Origin: Thalassiosira profunda
Taxonomy: Eukaryota > Bacillariophyta > Thalassiosirophyceae > Thalassiosirales > Thalassiosiraceae
Reading direction: 5' to 3'
Assembly: GCA_036939355.1 (NCBI GenBank)
Contig: JALLAP010001501.1
Coordinates: 1-17,745, forward strand
Length of the DNA stretch: 17,745 bases
In this document: positions 8,113 to 17,200 of the stretch, one piece after another
How positions within the stretch are numbered: position 1 is the stretch's first letter
How the letters are laid out: each line of letters begins with the position of its first letter
Program-made: the position numbers and the translations under genes
Notes under the pieces: generated by a model
Told to the model about the DNA's origin: nothing
The model's database searches: none
Seen by the model: the letters and a program-made list of their open reading frames with translations, nothing else

Positions 8113-9807
8113 TCAGTCCTCCCGTTTCCTCTTGGCACTCTGTTTGCTATTTCCACCGGCAAAGAGAGTGGGCTGGCTCTTCAGAAACTCCCAAAACCGC
8201 CCATCCACTTGGCCGCGTGTGCCACCCCTGGCCATCCAGGTCAGTGCCCGCGGCAGAACGTTCAACTTCATTTCCACAAACGGGTCCTTCCCAACAAAAC
8301 CATCCGGGAAATGCACGTCGATGACCTTCTGCCGCGCCACGTCAAACTTATTCTCCTCCTGGTTCCGTTCCAACAGGTCTTTGATCCCCTTTGGCTGCCT
8401 CTTGTTGTTCACGACCCTCTGGAGCGTGTGATTCGAGTCGAACGTATGTCCGATGCTGGTCTTGTTGCAGAGCACCCGCGCGTAGGGCTGCCACCGCGTC
8501 ATCCAATCGGGATCGTTGTACAGCAGCAGCTCCCGCATTTTGTCGTTGACGGCGAGGTTGCACGAAAAGGCGTAGAACGCATCGTTGTTGACCGGACTGT
8601 AGCAGAGGTTGAGCTTTTCGAGCACCGTCTTGTCGCCCTCCAACATCGCCGAGATGCTGTTCCACGTCCGGCTCGTGGCCTTCCGGAGGCACCCCGATAG
8701 GTTCAAGTTCTTGAGCGAGCTGTTATTCTTCAGAGCATCGAAGAGAGAAGACGACTCTTCGTCGCTGAATTGGGTACCCATGCTCAAGTCGAGGTCTTCC
8801 AGCACGCACGAGGGCTTTTGGAGAAGATCGTACAACTGCCCCCAACCGTGTGGGAAGTAGACGGATCGGCTGTGCCTACCAAGGTTCAACGATTTGAGGC
8901 CCACAATGAGGTTGTCGCTGTTTTCTCGGGTGCCATCCTCGCGGAACGAGAGCTGCGCCGGCCGGAAGTGCGGGCCTTGCAGAATGGTCGCGATGTCCTG
9001 CCACCCCTTGGTTTGGACGAGGCTCTGCAGCTGGGCAGCGGTTTCCAGTGGCTTCTCGAAACTGTCCCTGAGCTTTTCGACGTCGCCCTCGCCGATGCTG
9101 TTATTGTACAGGTCGAGCACCACGAGGTCGTTTTCGTGGCCGAGGAGAAGGGCCAGGGAGGAACACCGTCCTCCAAGAACCCCTGTACACAGTATCAGCC
9201 GCTTCAGGCTGGGATGCCCGGCCACCGTCTTGAGAAGTTTTTCCGGCGCCCCCCTGTCCCTCAAGCCGCTGCCGCCGCCTATAGTTTGGAGGGTGTCATT
9301 CACCTTGATCGCCCGCACGGAGCTGAACCCCCCTCCCAGTGGACGCACACCTGCTAGCAACATGCCCAGCGCCTGGGCCGGCACGTGGCACTGGTTCAGC
9401 TCGAGGAGATCGAGATTGTCCGGCATGCGGGACAGGCGCGACAAGACTGTGACCGCATCGCACCCGTGAAGGTGCACCTTCTTCAGCGAGGTGCTGCGGG
9501 TCACGCCCATGATGAACTTTAGCGCGTCCCTCTGCGATACCTCGACGCCGCTCAGGTCCAGGGTCAATTCTTTGAGGTGGGTATTTAATATAACAGCGGT
9601 CCCGGATCTCCCCCACTCGCCGGCGGCGGGGATAAAACTGCCGGGGATGCGGAGCTGGGTGAGGGAGGGGTCGTTCGACTCGAGGCGCAGGAGGGTCGGC
9701 GGGACGGCGCCCACCACTTCCACGGAGGAGTCATCCGAGGAGCTATCGCCGCCGTGGTCGTGACGGATTAGCGCCGCGCGCGCCAAGAAAATGTCGTCCT
9801 CACTCAT
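8113..9807 (-). CDS. Leucine-rich-repeat protein with diatom-type C-terminal module
   Basis: 564 aa from the ATG at 9807 (A at -3). An acidic Ser-rich N-terminus (21-31) is followed by irregular LRRs of the ribonuclease-inhibitor/GALA-like kind: LKELTLDL at 78-85, LVVLDLYNNSIG at 228-239, LKSLNLG at 304-310, LEDLDLS at 336-342, LKNLNLSG at 365-372 and LEKLNLCYS at 396-404. After the repeats comes a conserved-looking module: CNKTSIGHTFDSNHTLQRVV (447-466), a basic/polar stretch, DVARQKVIDVHF (489-500), FVEMKLNVLPRALTWMAR (510-527), and FWEFLKSQPTLF (538-549). I recognise this tail from a large LRR family expanded in diatoms. It ends in a basic KRKRED, possibly a nuclear signal. No signal peptide or transmembrane segment is present. 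It probably mediates protein binding; the partner is unknown. It converges with the cupin gene and is divergent from the gene at 10247. Confidence 0.9.
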   Translation of the reverse strand: MSEDDIFLARAALIRHDHGGDSSSDDSSVEVVGAVPPTLLRLESNDPSLTQLRIPGSFIPAAGEWGRSGTAVILNTHLKELTLDLSGVEVSQRDALKFIMGVTRSTSLKKVHLHGCDAVTVLSRLSRMPDNLDLLELNQCHVPAQALGMLLAGVRPLGGGFSSVRAIKVNDTLQTIGGGSGLRDRGAPEKLLKTVAGHPSLKRLILCTGVLGGRCSSLALLLGHENDLVVLDLYNNSIGEGDVEKLRDSFEKPLETAAQLQSLVQTKGWQDIATILQGPHFRPAQLSFREDGTRENSDNLIVGLKSLNLGRHSRSVYFPHGWGQLYDLLQKPSCVLEDLDLSMGTQFSDEESSSLFDALKNNSSLKNLNLSGCLRKATSRTWNSISAMLEGDKTVLEKLNLCYSPVNNDAFYAFSCNLAVNDKMRELLLYNDPDWMTRWQPYARVLCNKTSIGHTFDSNHTLQRVVNNKRQPKGIKDLLERNQEENKFDVARQKVIDVHFPDGFVGKDPFVEMKLNVLPRALTWMARGGTRGQVDGRFWEFLKSQPTLFAGGNSKQSAKRKRED

Positions 9808-10246
9808 GATTCTGCAAGTCGCCGGCTGAGGTTAATAGCGGGCGGTCAGGGCGCGGCGGGCGAGCAGCGGTGTTCACCGGCTGGGGTTCACGTTTGCAAA
9901 AAATTGGGTGCACCGCCGCGATCGTGTATCGCCAGAATCGAGAATAAGCGATAGGCGATTAGCATAAATTTGACATTTGTTAACAAGTTATTCGCCAAAC
10001 TCGCCCCCGCTTCCCCCGCTTCCTTTTCTGCTCTCCGCTGCGTCCTCACGCACCCAAGCTCACACAGTGGGGCACGAGGTTGAGGAGGTTTGATACGATA
10101 ACTGTGGGTGGGAGGGGCCTAGTGGGGCGGCGCGGCGGCAACAGGGAGGGTTGCAGCTGGCATGTTGCCGGGTGCTGTCCCCGGCTAATCGGGCCCGAAG
10201 TTGCACAACCTTTTGAAGCAAGGCGAGATGCTATGGCATCCTAATT
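9808..10246. promoter_or_regulatory. Divergent intergenic region (LRR gene / small membrane protein gene)
   Basis: About 439 bp between two divergent starts, so both promoters should be here. It includes an A/T-rich core (9940-9995) with a perfect 10-bp palindrome TTGTTAACAA at 9977-9986, flanked by G-rich sequence toward 10100-10200. ATGs at 10228 and 10233 precede the downstream gene and open short out-of-frame ORFs. No further gene is supported. Confidence 0.45.
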
Positions 10247-10924
10247 ATGCAAACTCCATCCAGACTCGACCTTACCGGGCAAGCGTCGGAGGACGAGACC
10301 GACTCTCTCGCCTCGCGACGACGACGGCCGCTCACATCTCGTGCACAAAATGGCGAACGAATGCAAACTCCACCTATGCGACGCAACAATTGCAACAGAA
10401 CGAACGGTGACGACGAACGGCTCAGTGCTGGCGCCCCGAGAGGGATTCTGAGGCACCTCCCAAACCCCATCGACCTGTGGCAATCTCGCACGCCAACGTC
10501 TCTTTTGCTACTCCCGTTTGTATTCATTATTTACATTCTGCTCCAGCTGCCGCTGGATTACAACTCCGCCACCGCCCGGAATGCATTGCGAGGACGGGCA
10601 AAAGATATATCAAAGCTTTCCACCGAGTTGAGCCGGGTGGAAAAAGAGTTGGACGCCGTCAAGGGCAACCAGGCCGAGATAAAAGGGATGGTCGGATCGC
10701 TGCGCCGACGGCTGGGCAGGATGAAAGAGAGGAGAAATGCGAGGGAGCGTTTGCAGCGGGTGCGCGACCAGGAACGGGCGGAGACGGAGACGCAGCGAAT
10801 GCAGCAGCAGCAGAGGGGGGTGGCGGGAAATGGGCCGCTAGCGATTGTTTCGATGGCCGAGGCGACGGCGATACCAACGTTTGCAGGGAGGTCGAATGTC
10901 GAGGGATCAAAGAAGGACGATTGA
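10247..10924 (+). CDS. Putative single-pass membrane protein with coiled coil, unknown function
   Basis: Up to 225 aa from the ATG at 10247; an in-frame ATG at 10361 (residue 39) is an alternative start. Residues 1-83 are polar and Arg/Asn-rich. A single hydrophobic segment, SLLLLPFVFIIYILLQL (85-101), is followed by a charged helical stretch from about 115 to 190 with heptad-like spacing (LSTELSRVEKELDAV, LRRRLGRMKERRN) and a Gln-rich end. The tail finishes in KKDD before tandem stops TGA TAG. The layout fits a type II or tail-exposed protein of the endomembrane system, but no family is recognised. The frame is longer than the competing ones and has a sensible membrane/coiled-coil layout, which is the main support. 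It converges with the NAC alpha gene, leaving 122 bp. Confidence 0.6.
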   Translation: MQTPSRLDLTGQASEDETDSLASRRRRPLTSRAQNGERMQTPPMRRNNCNRTNGDDERLSAGAPRGILRHLPNPIDLWQSRTPTSLLLLPFVFIIYILLQLPLDYNSATARNALRGRAKDISKLSTELSRVEKELDAVKGNQAEIKGMVGSLRRRLGRMKERRNARERLQRVRDQERAETETQRMQQQQRGVAGNGPLAIVSMAEATAIPTFAGRSNVEGSKKDD

Positions 10925-11046
10925 TAGTTATCCATCAATCCCGTCCTTCGTCCCAACCATTCTTTTGCGGGGCTTTGGGATTTGCGTAATCCCTTCCTCT
11001 CTCTAGGTCCACCTATTTTCTCACAATACCTTAGCGCCCTTTCTTT

Positions 11047-12213
11047 CTACGTTGTCAGCGACATAATAGCATTGACAAGATCGCCATCGTTCTCCCGCAG
11101 CGCCGCCACGGCCTTGGCCCTCGTGCACGACGCTTGCCCCATCACTAGCTCGATGTCTTTTGCCTCCACGCTCTCTTCCCCAGCAGTCTCTTCCAAATCT
11201 GGCACGTCCTCGTCCACTTCCTCCACGCTGGGCATTCCCCCGGCGGCAGCCATGGCGGCCTGCTGCTGCGCCATCGCCGCCCGTTGCTGCGCCGCCTGGG
11301 CGGCGTTGGCGTCGGGAAATCCTCCAGAGCCGCCCTGCCGCGCCTCACCGAACATGACGTATTCCTTTCCGCTTGTGGAAACGAACACGTCGGGCGCATC
11401 GAGGAAGAAGTAGCCGCGGTCGCCGCTCATCTTGACGGTGGCGCGGGCGATGCCGTGGACGGGGCGCATGCCGAGGCGACTCATCATCTTGCGCGCCTTC
11501 TTCTCGTTGCGGTTGGTGATTTGTCGTTGCGTTTCTTCTTCTCCGGACGATTGCTTTGTGGTGGTTGCTGTTTGGGCAGTCTCCAGCTCCGGCACTGCTT
11601 CGTCTGCTTCTTCCAAGTCCGGTGCATCATCGATTGCTTCGGATGCACCAAGTTCTTTCTTAGGTGGACCAAGTTCCTTCTTAGATGCCGTTGGCTCCTC
11701 ATTTGTTGGCGTCGTCTCCTTTGCAACTTTGGTCTCTTCTGTATTTCTCTCCTCTTTCTGAGCAGCAGCGCCCTTGATCGAAGATCCAGCACTGCCAGAG
11801 CGATCGGGGGTGCTGGCCGCCATCTCCCGCTTCGTCTCCGCCTTCTTCTCAAACTCTCTCTTCTTTTTGTCTGTCTGATTGATGATGTGCTCCATCTCCT
11901 GGCTGTATCCTCCCGCACTACCCCCGGTGCGAAGAATGTTGGACGCCTCCGCCTTCTTCTCGAGCTCCTCCTTCCGCTGGGCCGTCCGCTGGGCCGCCTC
12001 CTCGGCCGCCGCGGCGCCCCCGCCGCCCTTTTGCAAGATCTCCTTCGCCTGGGACTTTCCGCGCCGGTCGCTTTCTTTTTTGGCGCGGAGGGCGGTTGCC
12101 TCTGCCTCGGGGGTGGAGAGCGAGGCTCCCCCGCCCTGGGCGAGGTTGGAGGCGCGGGCCTTCACCGAGCCCTTTGCTCGGAGCGCGGCGAGCTCGTCTG
12201 AGACGGAGGACAT
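11047..12213 (-). CDS. NACA: Nascent polypeptide-associated complex subunit alpha with long N-terminal extension
   Basis: 388 aa from the ATG at 12213. NAC alpha pairs with NAC beta (BTF3), binds the ribosome near the exit tunnel and shields new chains, limiting wrong targeting to the ER. The NAC domain is clear at about 230-292 (NRNEKKARKMMSRLGM, GIARATVKMSG, APDVFVSTSGKEYVMFGEA). It is followed by a Gln/Ala linker, an acidic stretch (330-350) and a C-terminal UBA domain (VEAKDIELVMGQASCTRAK, LRENDGDLVNAIMSL) at about 349-386. The usual protein is about 200-215 aa; here about 230 residues precede the NAC domain. They include three spaced motifs of an A/S-x-x-L plus Gly-Gly type and two E-x-EKKAE stretches. 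The frame stays open upstream, with in-frame ATGs at 12393 and 12387, so a still longer form is possible but less likely. It is divergent from the MATE gene. Confidence 0.93.
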   Translation of the reverse strand: MSSVSDELAALRAKGSVKARASNLAQGGGASLSTPEAEATALRAKKESDRRGKSQAKEILQKGGGGAAAAEEAAQRTAQRKEELEKKAEASNILRTGGSAGGYSQEMEHIINQTDKKKREFEKKAETKREMAASTPDRSGSAGSSIKGAAAQKEERNTEETKVAKETTPTNEEPTASKKELGPPKKELGASEAIDDAPDLEEADEAVPELETAQTATTTKQSSGEEETQRQITNRNEKKARKMMSRLGMRPVHGIARATVKMSGDRGYFFLDAPDVFVSTSGKEYVMFGEARQGGSGGFPDANAAQAAQQRAAMAQQQAAMAAAGGMPSVEEVDEDVPDLEETAGEESVEAKDIELVMGQASCTRAKAVAALRENDGDLVNAIMSLTT

Positions 12214-12515
12214 CGGCGCCTTTCTATTGACGCGAGGAAGGGGCGGAGAGGGCACCGAGCGGCAGGGTCGGTAGCGAGGGCCTCGGCAACGGCGCCGGCG
12301 CAGGCCAAAGGCTAATAATGGCGGAGGGTGAACCTTGCAATGCAATGATCGGCCCCGTTGGACGAATGCGTGGCGGAGGGGCCGCATTGGCATTTTTGAG
12401 CACAAGACGTGGTCATTTTTTTTTGCAACCACTCATTTCTCATTTCTCATTTCTCCATTTCTTTGCAAAGCGAGGAGGTGCACTCTTCCCGCCCCCTCCC
12501 CGCTCGACGGCGACC
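12214..12515. promoter_or_regulatory. Divergent intergenic region (NAC alpha / MATE)
   Basis: 302 bp between divergent starts. Toward the MATE gene it contains a T-run at 12416-12424, three tandem copies of TCATTTC (12433-12453) and the palindrome CTTTGCAAAG (12461-12470), which probably lie in the pyrimidine-rich MATE leader. Both flanking frames stay open into this region, with in-frame upstream ATGs (12318 for MATE, 12393 for NAC alpha). I treat these as leader sequence because the downstream starts fit their families better. Confidence 0.5.
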
Positions 12516-14210
12516 ATGGTGGCCCTCTACGAGGAGTGCGAGATATCCAGCGGCGGCGGCGGGAGCCGCTACGGATCAATTTCAGAAAGCCCGAGCGCCG
12601 ATTGCATAGAGAACGGCGAGCGAAAGTCGCTTGTGCTCGACGGTGCAGTTGAAAGATGCACGACACCCACAGACAATGAGCTGCTGCACGACGAGCTCGC
12701 CGGCATGACGAGGCTGGCCGTCCCGGTCATCTTCACCTACCTGCTCGAGATGCTCCCTCGCATATGCACCATCGTACTCGTCGGGCGAATTGAGAGCCTG
12801 GAGGAACGGGCCGGGGACGACCATTCGCTTTCACTGCAAAAGCTGCATTTGGACGCCGCCTCGCTGGCCATCATGTTCGGCAACGTGGTGTCGCTCTCTC
12901 CGGCGTTTGGTCTTCTCACTGCGCTCGATACTCTATGCAGCCAAGCTCATGGCGCCGCGCAACCGCAGAAGATGGGAACTTATGCATTCACCTCTCTGGC
13001 AATCATGTCGGCCATTTTCCTGGCCAGCTGCGTCGTCATATGGAACACCTCTCCGATATTGATTGCGTTGGGGCAGCCTCCGGAAGTATCGGAGCTGGCG
13101 GGCGTATTTGCGAGGTACATGCTCCCGGGGCTGCCCTTTGTCTATGCATACGAAATACTGCGAAAAGTGTTTCAGGCCCGCAACGAGGCCGTTCCGATGC
13201 TGATAGCGGCAGTTGTTTGCAACATCACAAACATAACATTGGGATACTACTTGGTCCGTTGCACGGATTGGGGCTGGATAGGCGCGGCAATTGCTAGCTC
13301 CGTCGGAAATATCGTCCTTGTGCCATCCGTTTTGATGGCGATGGTTATGGGATTGGGCGGGGGCACGAAGGCTGAAGATGTCGCTGATATCCCAAACGGA
13401 AGCAGAGACGAGTGGGATACGCAACAATACTTGGAAGTTGACCCGGTCACTGCAAGTGATGACGAGGATGACAGAGAGTTCTTGCATCACATGTGGGAAG
13501 GCTTCGTGGTTGGCGAGGCCCTGAATGCACGTGCATTCATTGAGTTCATTTCTCTGGGCTTTCCGGGAATGCTGCAACTTATGTTCGAGTGGTGTGCGTT
13601 CGAGGCAATCGCATTACTGTGTGGGATACTGCCCGGCCAAGAAGCAATTGTTGGCATCGGAGCGAACACTGTCATCATGCAAGTGTCCAGCATGACCTAC
13701 ATGCTCTATCTCGGAGTAAGCGTCTCCGGGAACGTACGAATAGGAAACGCGCTGGGCGCGGGAGATGTGCACCGAGCAGAAATAGCGTCCAACCTCACTC
13801 TTGGAGCGGGCGTCGTCATGGCCATGGTCAACGTCGCACTGCTGCTTTTGCTGAGAAATGGCCTTCCTTGGCTCTTCACGACGGACTTGGACATTGTCGA
13901 GAAGGCGCAGCATCTGTTTCTGATTGTTGCGGCATTTCAGCTGCCAGACGCAATCAACAGCAGCGTGCAGGGAATCTTTCGAGGATCCGGAAGACAGATG
14001 GTTGGGGCGCAGTGGAACTTCGTGGGATATTATATCATCGGCATCCCTCTGGGATATGTGCTTGAAATGAAGTTACACCAGGGCGTCGACGGACTTTGGT
14101 GGGGAATGACTGTTGGGCTATGTGTCATTTCCATTGGATGCACCATCATCATTCTTCGCAGCAACTGGAAGAAGCATGCTTTGGAGGCGGCATCGAGATT
14201 GAATAGATGA
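12516..14210 (+). CDS. MATE-family multidrug/metabolite efflux transporter
   Basis: 564 aa from the ATG at 12516 in a strong context (GCGACCATGG); an in-frame ATG at 12318 would add 66 residues. MATE proteins are twelve-helix antiporters that export organic cations, flavonoids, hormones or toxins using H+ or Na+ gradients. After a polar 60-residue N-terminus come two six-helix halves, about 61-280 and 336-550. Family signatures are present: ALDTLCSQAHGA at 136-147 (usual form ETLCGQAYGA), VSVSGNVRIGNALGAGD at 401-417 (usual form VSNELGAG), VQGIFRGSGRQMVGAQWNFV at 484-503 and GLWWGM at 526-531. The loop joining the halves (about 281-335) is long and acidic (TASDDEDDREF). It resembles plant and fungal-type eukaryotic MATEs; substrate and membrane (plasma membrane or vacuole) cannot be told. 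It converges on the coiled-coil gene with an 89-bp gap. Confidence 0.93.
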   Translation: MVALYEECEISSGGGGSRYGSISESPSADCIENGERKSLVLDGAVERCTTPTDNELLHDELAGMTRLAVPVIFTYLLEMLPRICTIVLVGRIESLEERAGDDHSLSLQKLHLDAASLAIMFGNVVSLSPAFGLLTALDTLCSQAHGAAQPQKMGTYAFTSLAIMSAIFLASCVVIWNTSPILIALGQPPEVSELAGVFARYMLPGLPFVYAYEILRKVFQARNEAVPMLIAAVVCNITNITLGYYLVRCTDWGWIGAAIASSVGNIVLVPSVLMAMVMGLGGGTKAEDVADIPNGSRDEWDTQQYLEVDPVTASDDEDDREFLHHMWEGFVVGEALNARAFIEFISLGFPGMLQLMFEWCAFEAIALLCGILPGQEAIVGIGANTVIMQVSSMTYMLYLGVSVSGNVRIGNALGAGDVHRAEIASNLTLGAGVVMAMVNVALLLLLRNGLPWLFTTDLDIVEKAQHLFLIVAAFQLPDAINSSVQGIFRGSGRQMVGAQWNFVGYYIIGIPLGYVLEMKLHQGVDGLWWGMTVGLCVISIGCTIIILRSNWKKHALEAASRLNR

Positions 14211-14299
14211 AATGCACGCCTCTCGCGAGCCCTGCTGTTGTTGCTTCGACAAATGCTAACTACTATGCTATTGCACTAGATTCCTTATTATACAATGCT

Positions 14300-17200
14300 C
14301 TAGGCGGACACCAAGCTCTCGTCGGAGGATTGCGTTGGCCTGGGAGGGAGACCTGGTGACACATTACCCCGCCTCTTGCCTCGGAGTTTGCTGTGCAACG
14401 AACCTATCGCGTTGTCCTCGAGCAGCGTGCTCAGCTCTTTCACTTTGCGTTCATACTTCGAGAGCTTTTCTCGAGCACCAGTCAGTTCACCCTGGAGCTT
14501 CTGCACAGTTGCCGAGTGATGCTTCTTGATCGCTGCAATCGTACCTTCCAAATCGCTTGCTGTCTGACCGAGCAAATGGGATACTCGGGAAGCGCCCGAT
14601 ACTGTCGAAACGTCATCTTGCTGCGTCTTCTCCAGCAAGTCATTCTGCAGCCGCTCAATCTCGGCCTGGGCTTCTGCAAACTGTGCATCTCGTTCCTGTT
14701 CTGTCGTGGTCAGCTTCTGCTCAATGTGAGTGAGCTCGGCCAACGTCGAGAACAGCTTCGTCTCCTTCTCTGCTAACTCAGAGCCAAGGCGCTCTTTCTC
14801 GGCAGTTACCTTCCCAAGCGATGACTTGAGATTGGCAATGACCTCTGACCTCGATGATTCTAACGATCGCTTCAGCTGGGTATTCTCCTCCTCGAAGCTG
14901 GACATGGTGTGTGTTAATTCCATCAGCCTCGACTGCTCTGAGGTGATCTTTGAGCCCAGCCGGAGGGCTTCCTCCAACGCCTCTTTCAAGGAAGCCTTGA
15001 GCTCGGAAATTTGCCGCCCCTTCTTCTCGTTCTGCAGGCTGAGAAAATCGGCGTCGTCCCTGAAGCGCTTCGCCTCGGCCTTCAATGAGGCCATCTCGCT
15101 GATCTGCGTTTGCATCTTGGATCGTTGCTGTTCCAATTCATCGTCAAACAATGATTGGTGCTCGCCCACCGCGTTGGCATGGACCACGCGCTCGGCAAGG
15201 AGAGCAGACGCAGCTGTGTCTCTCTCTTTTTTGATACTGACGACATCACTCTGGAGGTCTTTGACTTGACGCAGCGCGTCGTCTCTCTCAGTCATCATTG
15301 CGCCAATTCTGGTCTGCGCCCTCGCATGGCTCGCTCGTTCTGCCTCCAGTTCGCTGCAGGCTTGTCCGTACTGTTGCTGTAGCTCATTGGTACTGGCTAG
15401 ACGCTGATCAAGCTCGCGGATAGCTTCCTCTTTCGACTCAAGGGTGGAGGTGAGCTCCTTCTTTTCCTTGCAGAACTCGTCGATCAAGCGATCCGACTCT
15501 CTTTCGACGATTGTCAGCTTTCGGTCAAGGCCGTCCCTTTCGGATTGCACTGATTGTAGCTGATTGCGCAGGTCATCTTCTATGTGCATATAGTGGCTCA
15601 TGAGCTCGTCTGCCTTGTGCTTCGAGGAAACGCTTTTGTCAAGGAGGTCTGCCAGCTCCTGTCGGCATTGTTCGTATCTGGATTCGAGGCCTAGGCATTT
15701 CTTGTCTGAAGCATCAAGGTTGTGCTGCAGATCGACCATTCGCTCGTCTCGCTCCAAGACGTCCTTTGTGAGAGATTCCACCTTCTCCTGCAAGGCTTCT
15801 TGCTGCGAGACTGCTGCTTCTTTGGCCGAAAGAATCTCCTCCACCACCTTATCTTGTGCGCGTCGATCGGCGTTGAATGCCTCCTTCATCTGATTTTGCA
15901 CCGTAGCTGCTTCTTGTTTCAGCCTTTCCACCCGCTCCTCTAATGAACTGCACTCCGCCCGTTGGATCTTCAATGCATCGCGCTTCACTTCGAGCTCCGA
16001 CCCTGTTTCCTTCACCTCCTTCTCTTTGACCTCGATCTGCCTGGATAACTGATCGTTCTCGTACTCGAGATTGGCGCTCCTCGTCTTGAGAGCAGCCAAT
16101 TCTACCTCGAGAGTCCGGAGTTGAATCTGAGCATCCGATCGATCAATCAAGCAGTCATCAATCGCGTCGAGGAGCGCCGCGTTGCCACTGGCCGCGACTT
16201 TTGAGCACGCGGCCCTCGTAAGCTCGCCTAGCGATTGGTGGTCGGCCCTTGCCCTGTCAAGGGCGGCTGCGAGCTCACTCGACTTGTCGTGTTCTGCACT
16301 CAAGAGACGTTCGACCTGCATCTTCTCCGATTGGATCGTCGTCATGGCAACGGAGTGGCCCATTGTCTGCTCGTGTTGATGCCGCTTGATTCTCTCGCCA
16401 TAGCTGACCACCATGTCTTTCACGTGATTCGTCATCGCCGCCTTCTCCTCCAGCAATTGCGATTGCACGCCCGACAGAATGCGAGCCTTCTCTGCTCTCA
16501 TTGATTTGGTGACATCAAGGAATTGGTCCTTTAAGCCACGGACGTGCTTCTTCAATGCGTTCCTATCCGACACTGCTTCCGCTAGCTCCCGCTCGAGACG
16601 ATGGATGGTACCTTCGAGGCCATCAATGCCACTGGTCCTCTCTGCAACGATCTTCGAATTGTCGTCTTGGAGTTTTGTCAGCGCGATGTCCTTCTCTTGA
16701 AGGGCTCGTTCTAGACCTCCAATCTCCCTCAATCTGCTCTCTCTCGTTTCCGACAGCTCGGCGCTTACATGCTCGAGGCGAGTTGTGATGAACGCATTCT
16801 CTTTCTTCAACAGCGCAACCTTGCCCTCTAGTTCCCGTGACAACCGATCGTGCGCGCCTGACGTCTCCGCTAGCTGGTGTTTCAGCGAGACATTCTCCTC
16901 CTGAGATTCTGCGTGCTTCTTCCTTAGGTCGTCGGAATGTTCCATCACCTTCATGTGCTGGTCATTGTGGGCCTTTGTTTGGCTGGCAATCAGTTCTTCC
17001 AAGTCGGCGCACGCCCTTTCCATCGACGCCATCTTGTTTTCAAGCTCAGATTTTTCCATCTCCACGCAGCGCCGTGTTCCTACCTCAGCCTGGAGCTTGG
17101 CAGTGAGGGCAGCAACCTCGTCAGAGCACTTGGTGCGCGTGCTCTGGAGGGCTTTGAGGTGCGATGCCCTCGCCTGAGAGAGATCCTCTTGCAGCTGGGC

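Noticed and set aside
11249..11263. A GCCATGGCGGCCTG match between the NAC alpha gene and the 3' end of paralogue A
   Set aside because: It encodes a Gln/Ala/Met-rich linker on the other strand; GC-rich Ala codons around an ATG make such a match likely by chance.
12318..12515. 66-residue N-terminal extension of the MATE protein from an ATG at 12318
   Set aside because: The extension has no family similarity, contains simple pyrimidine repeats at DNA level, and the ATG at 12516 has a better context.
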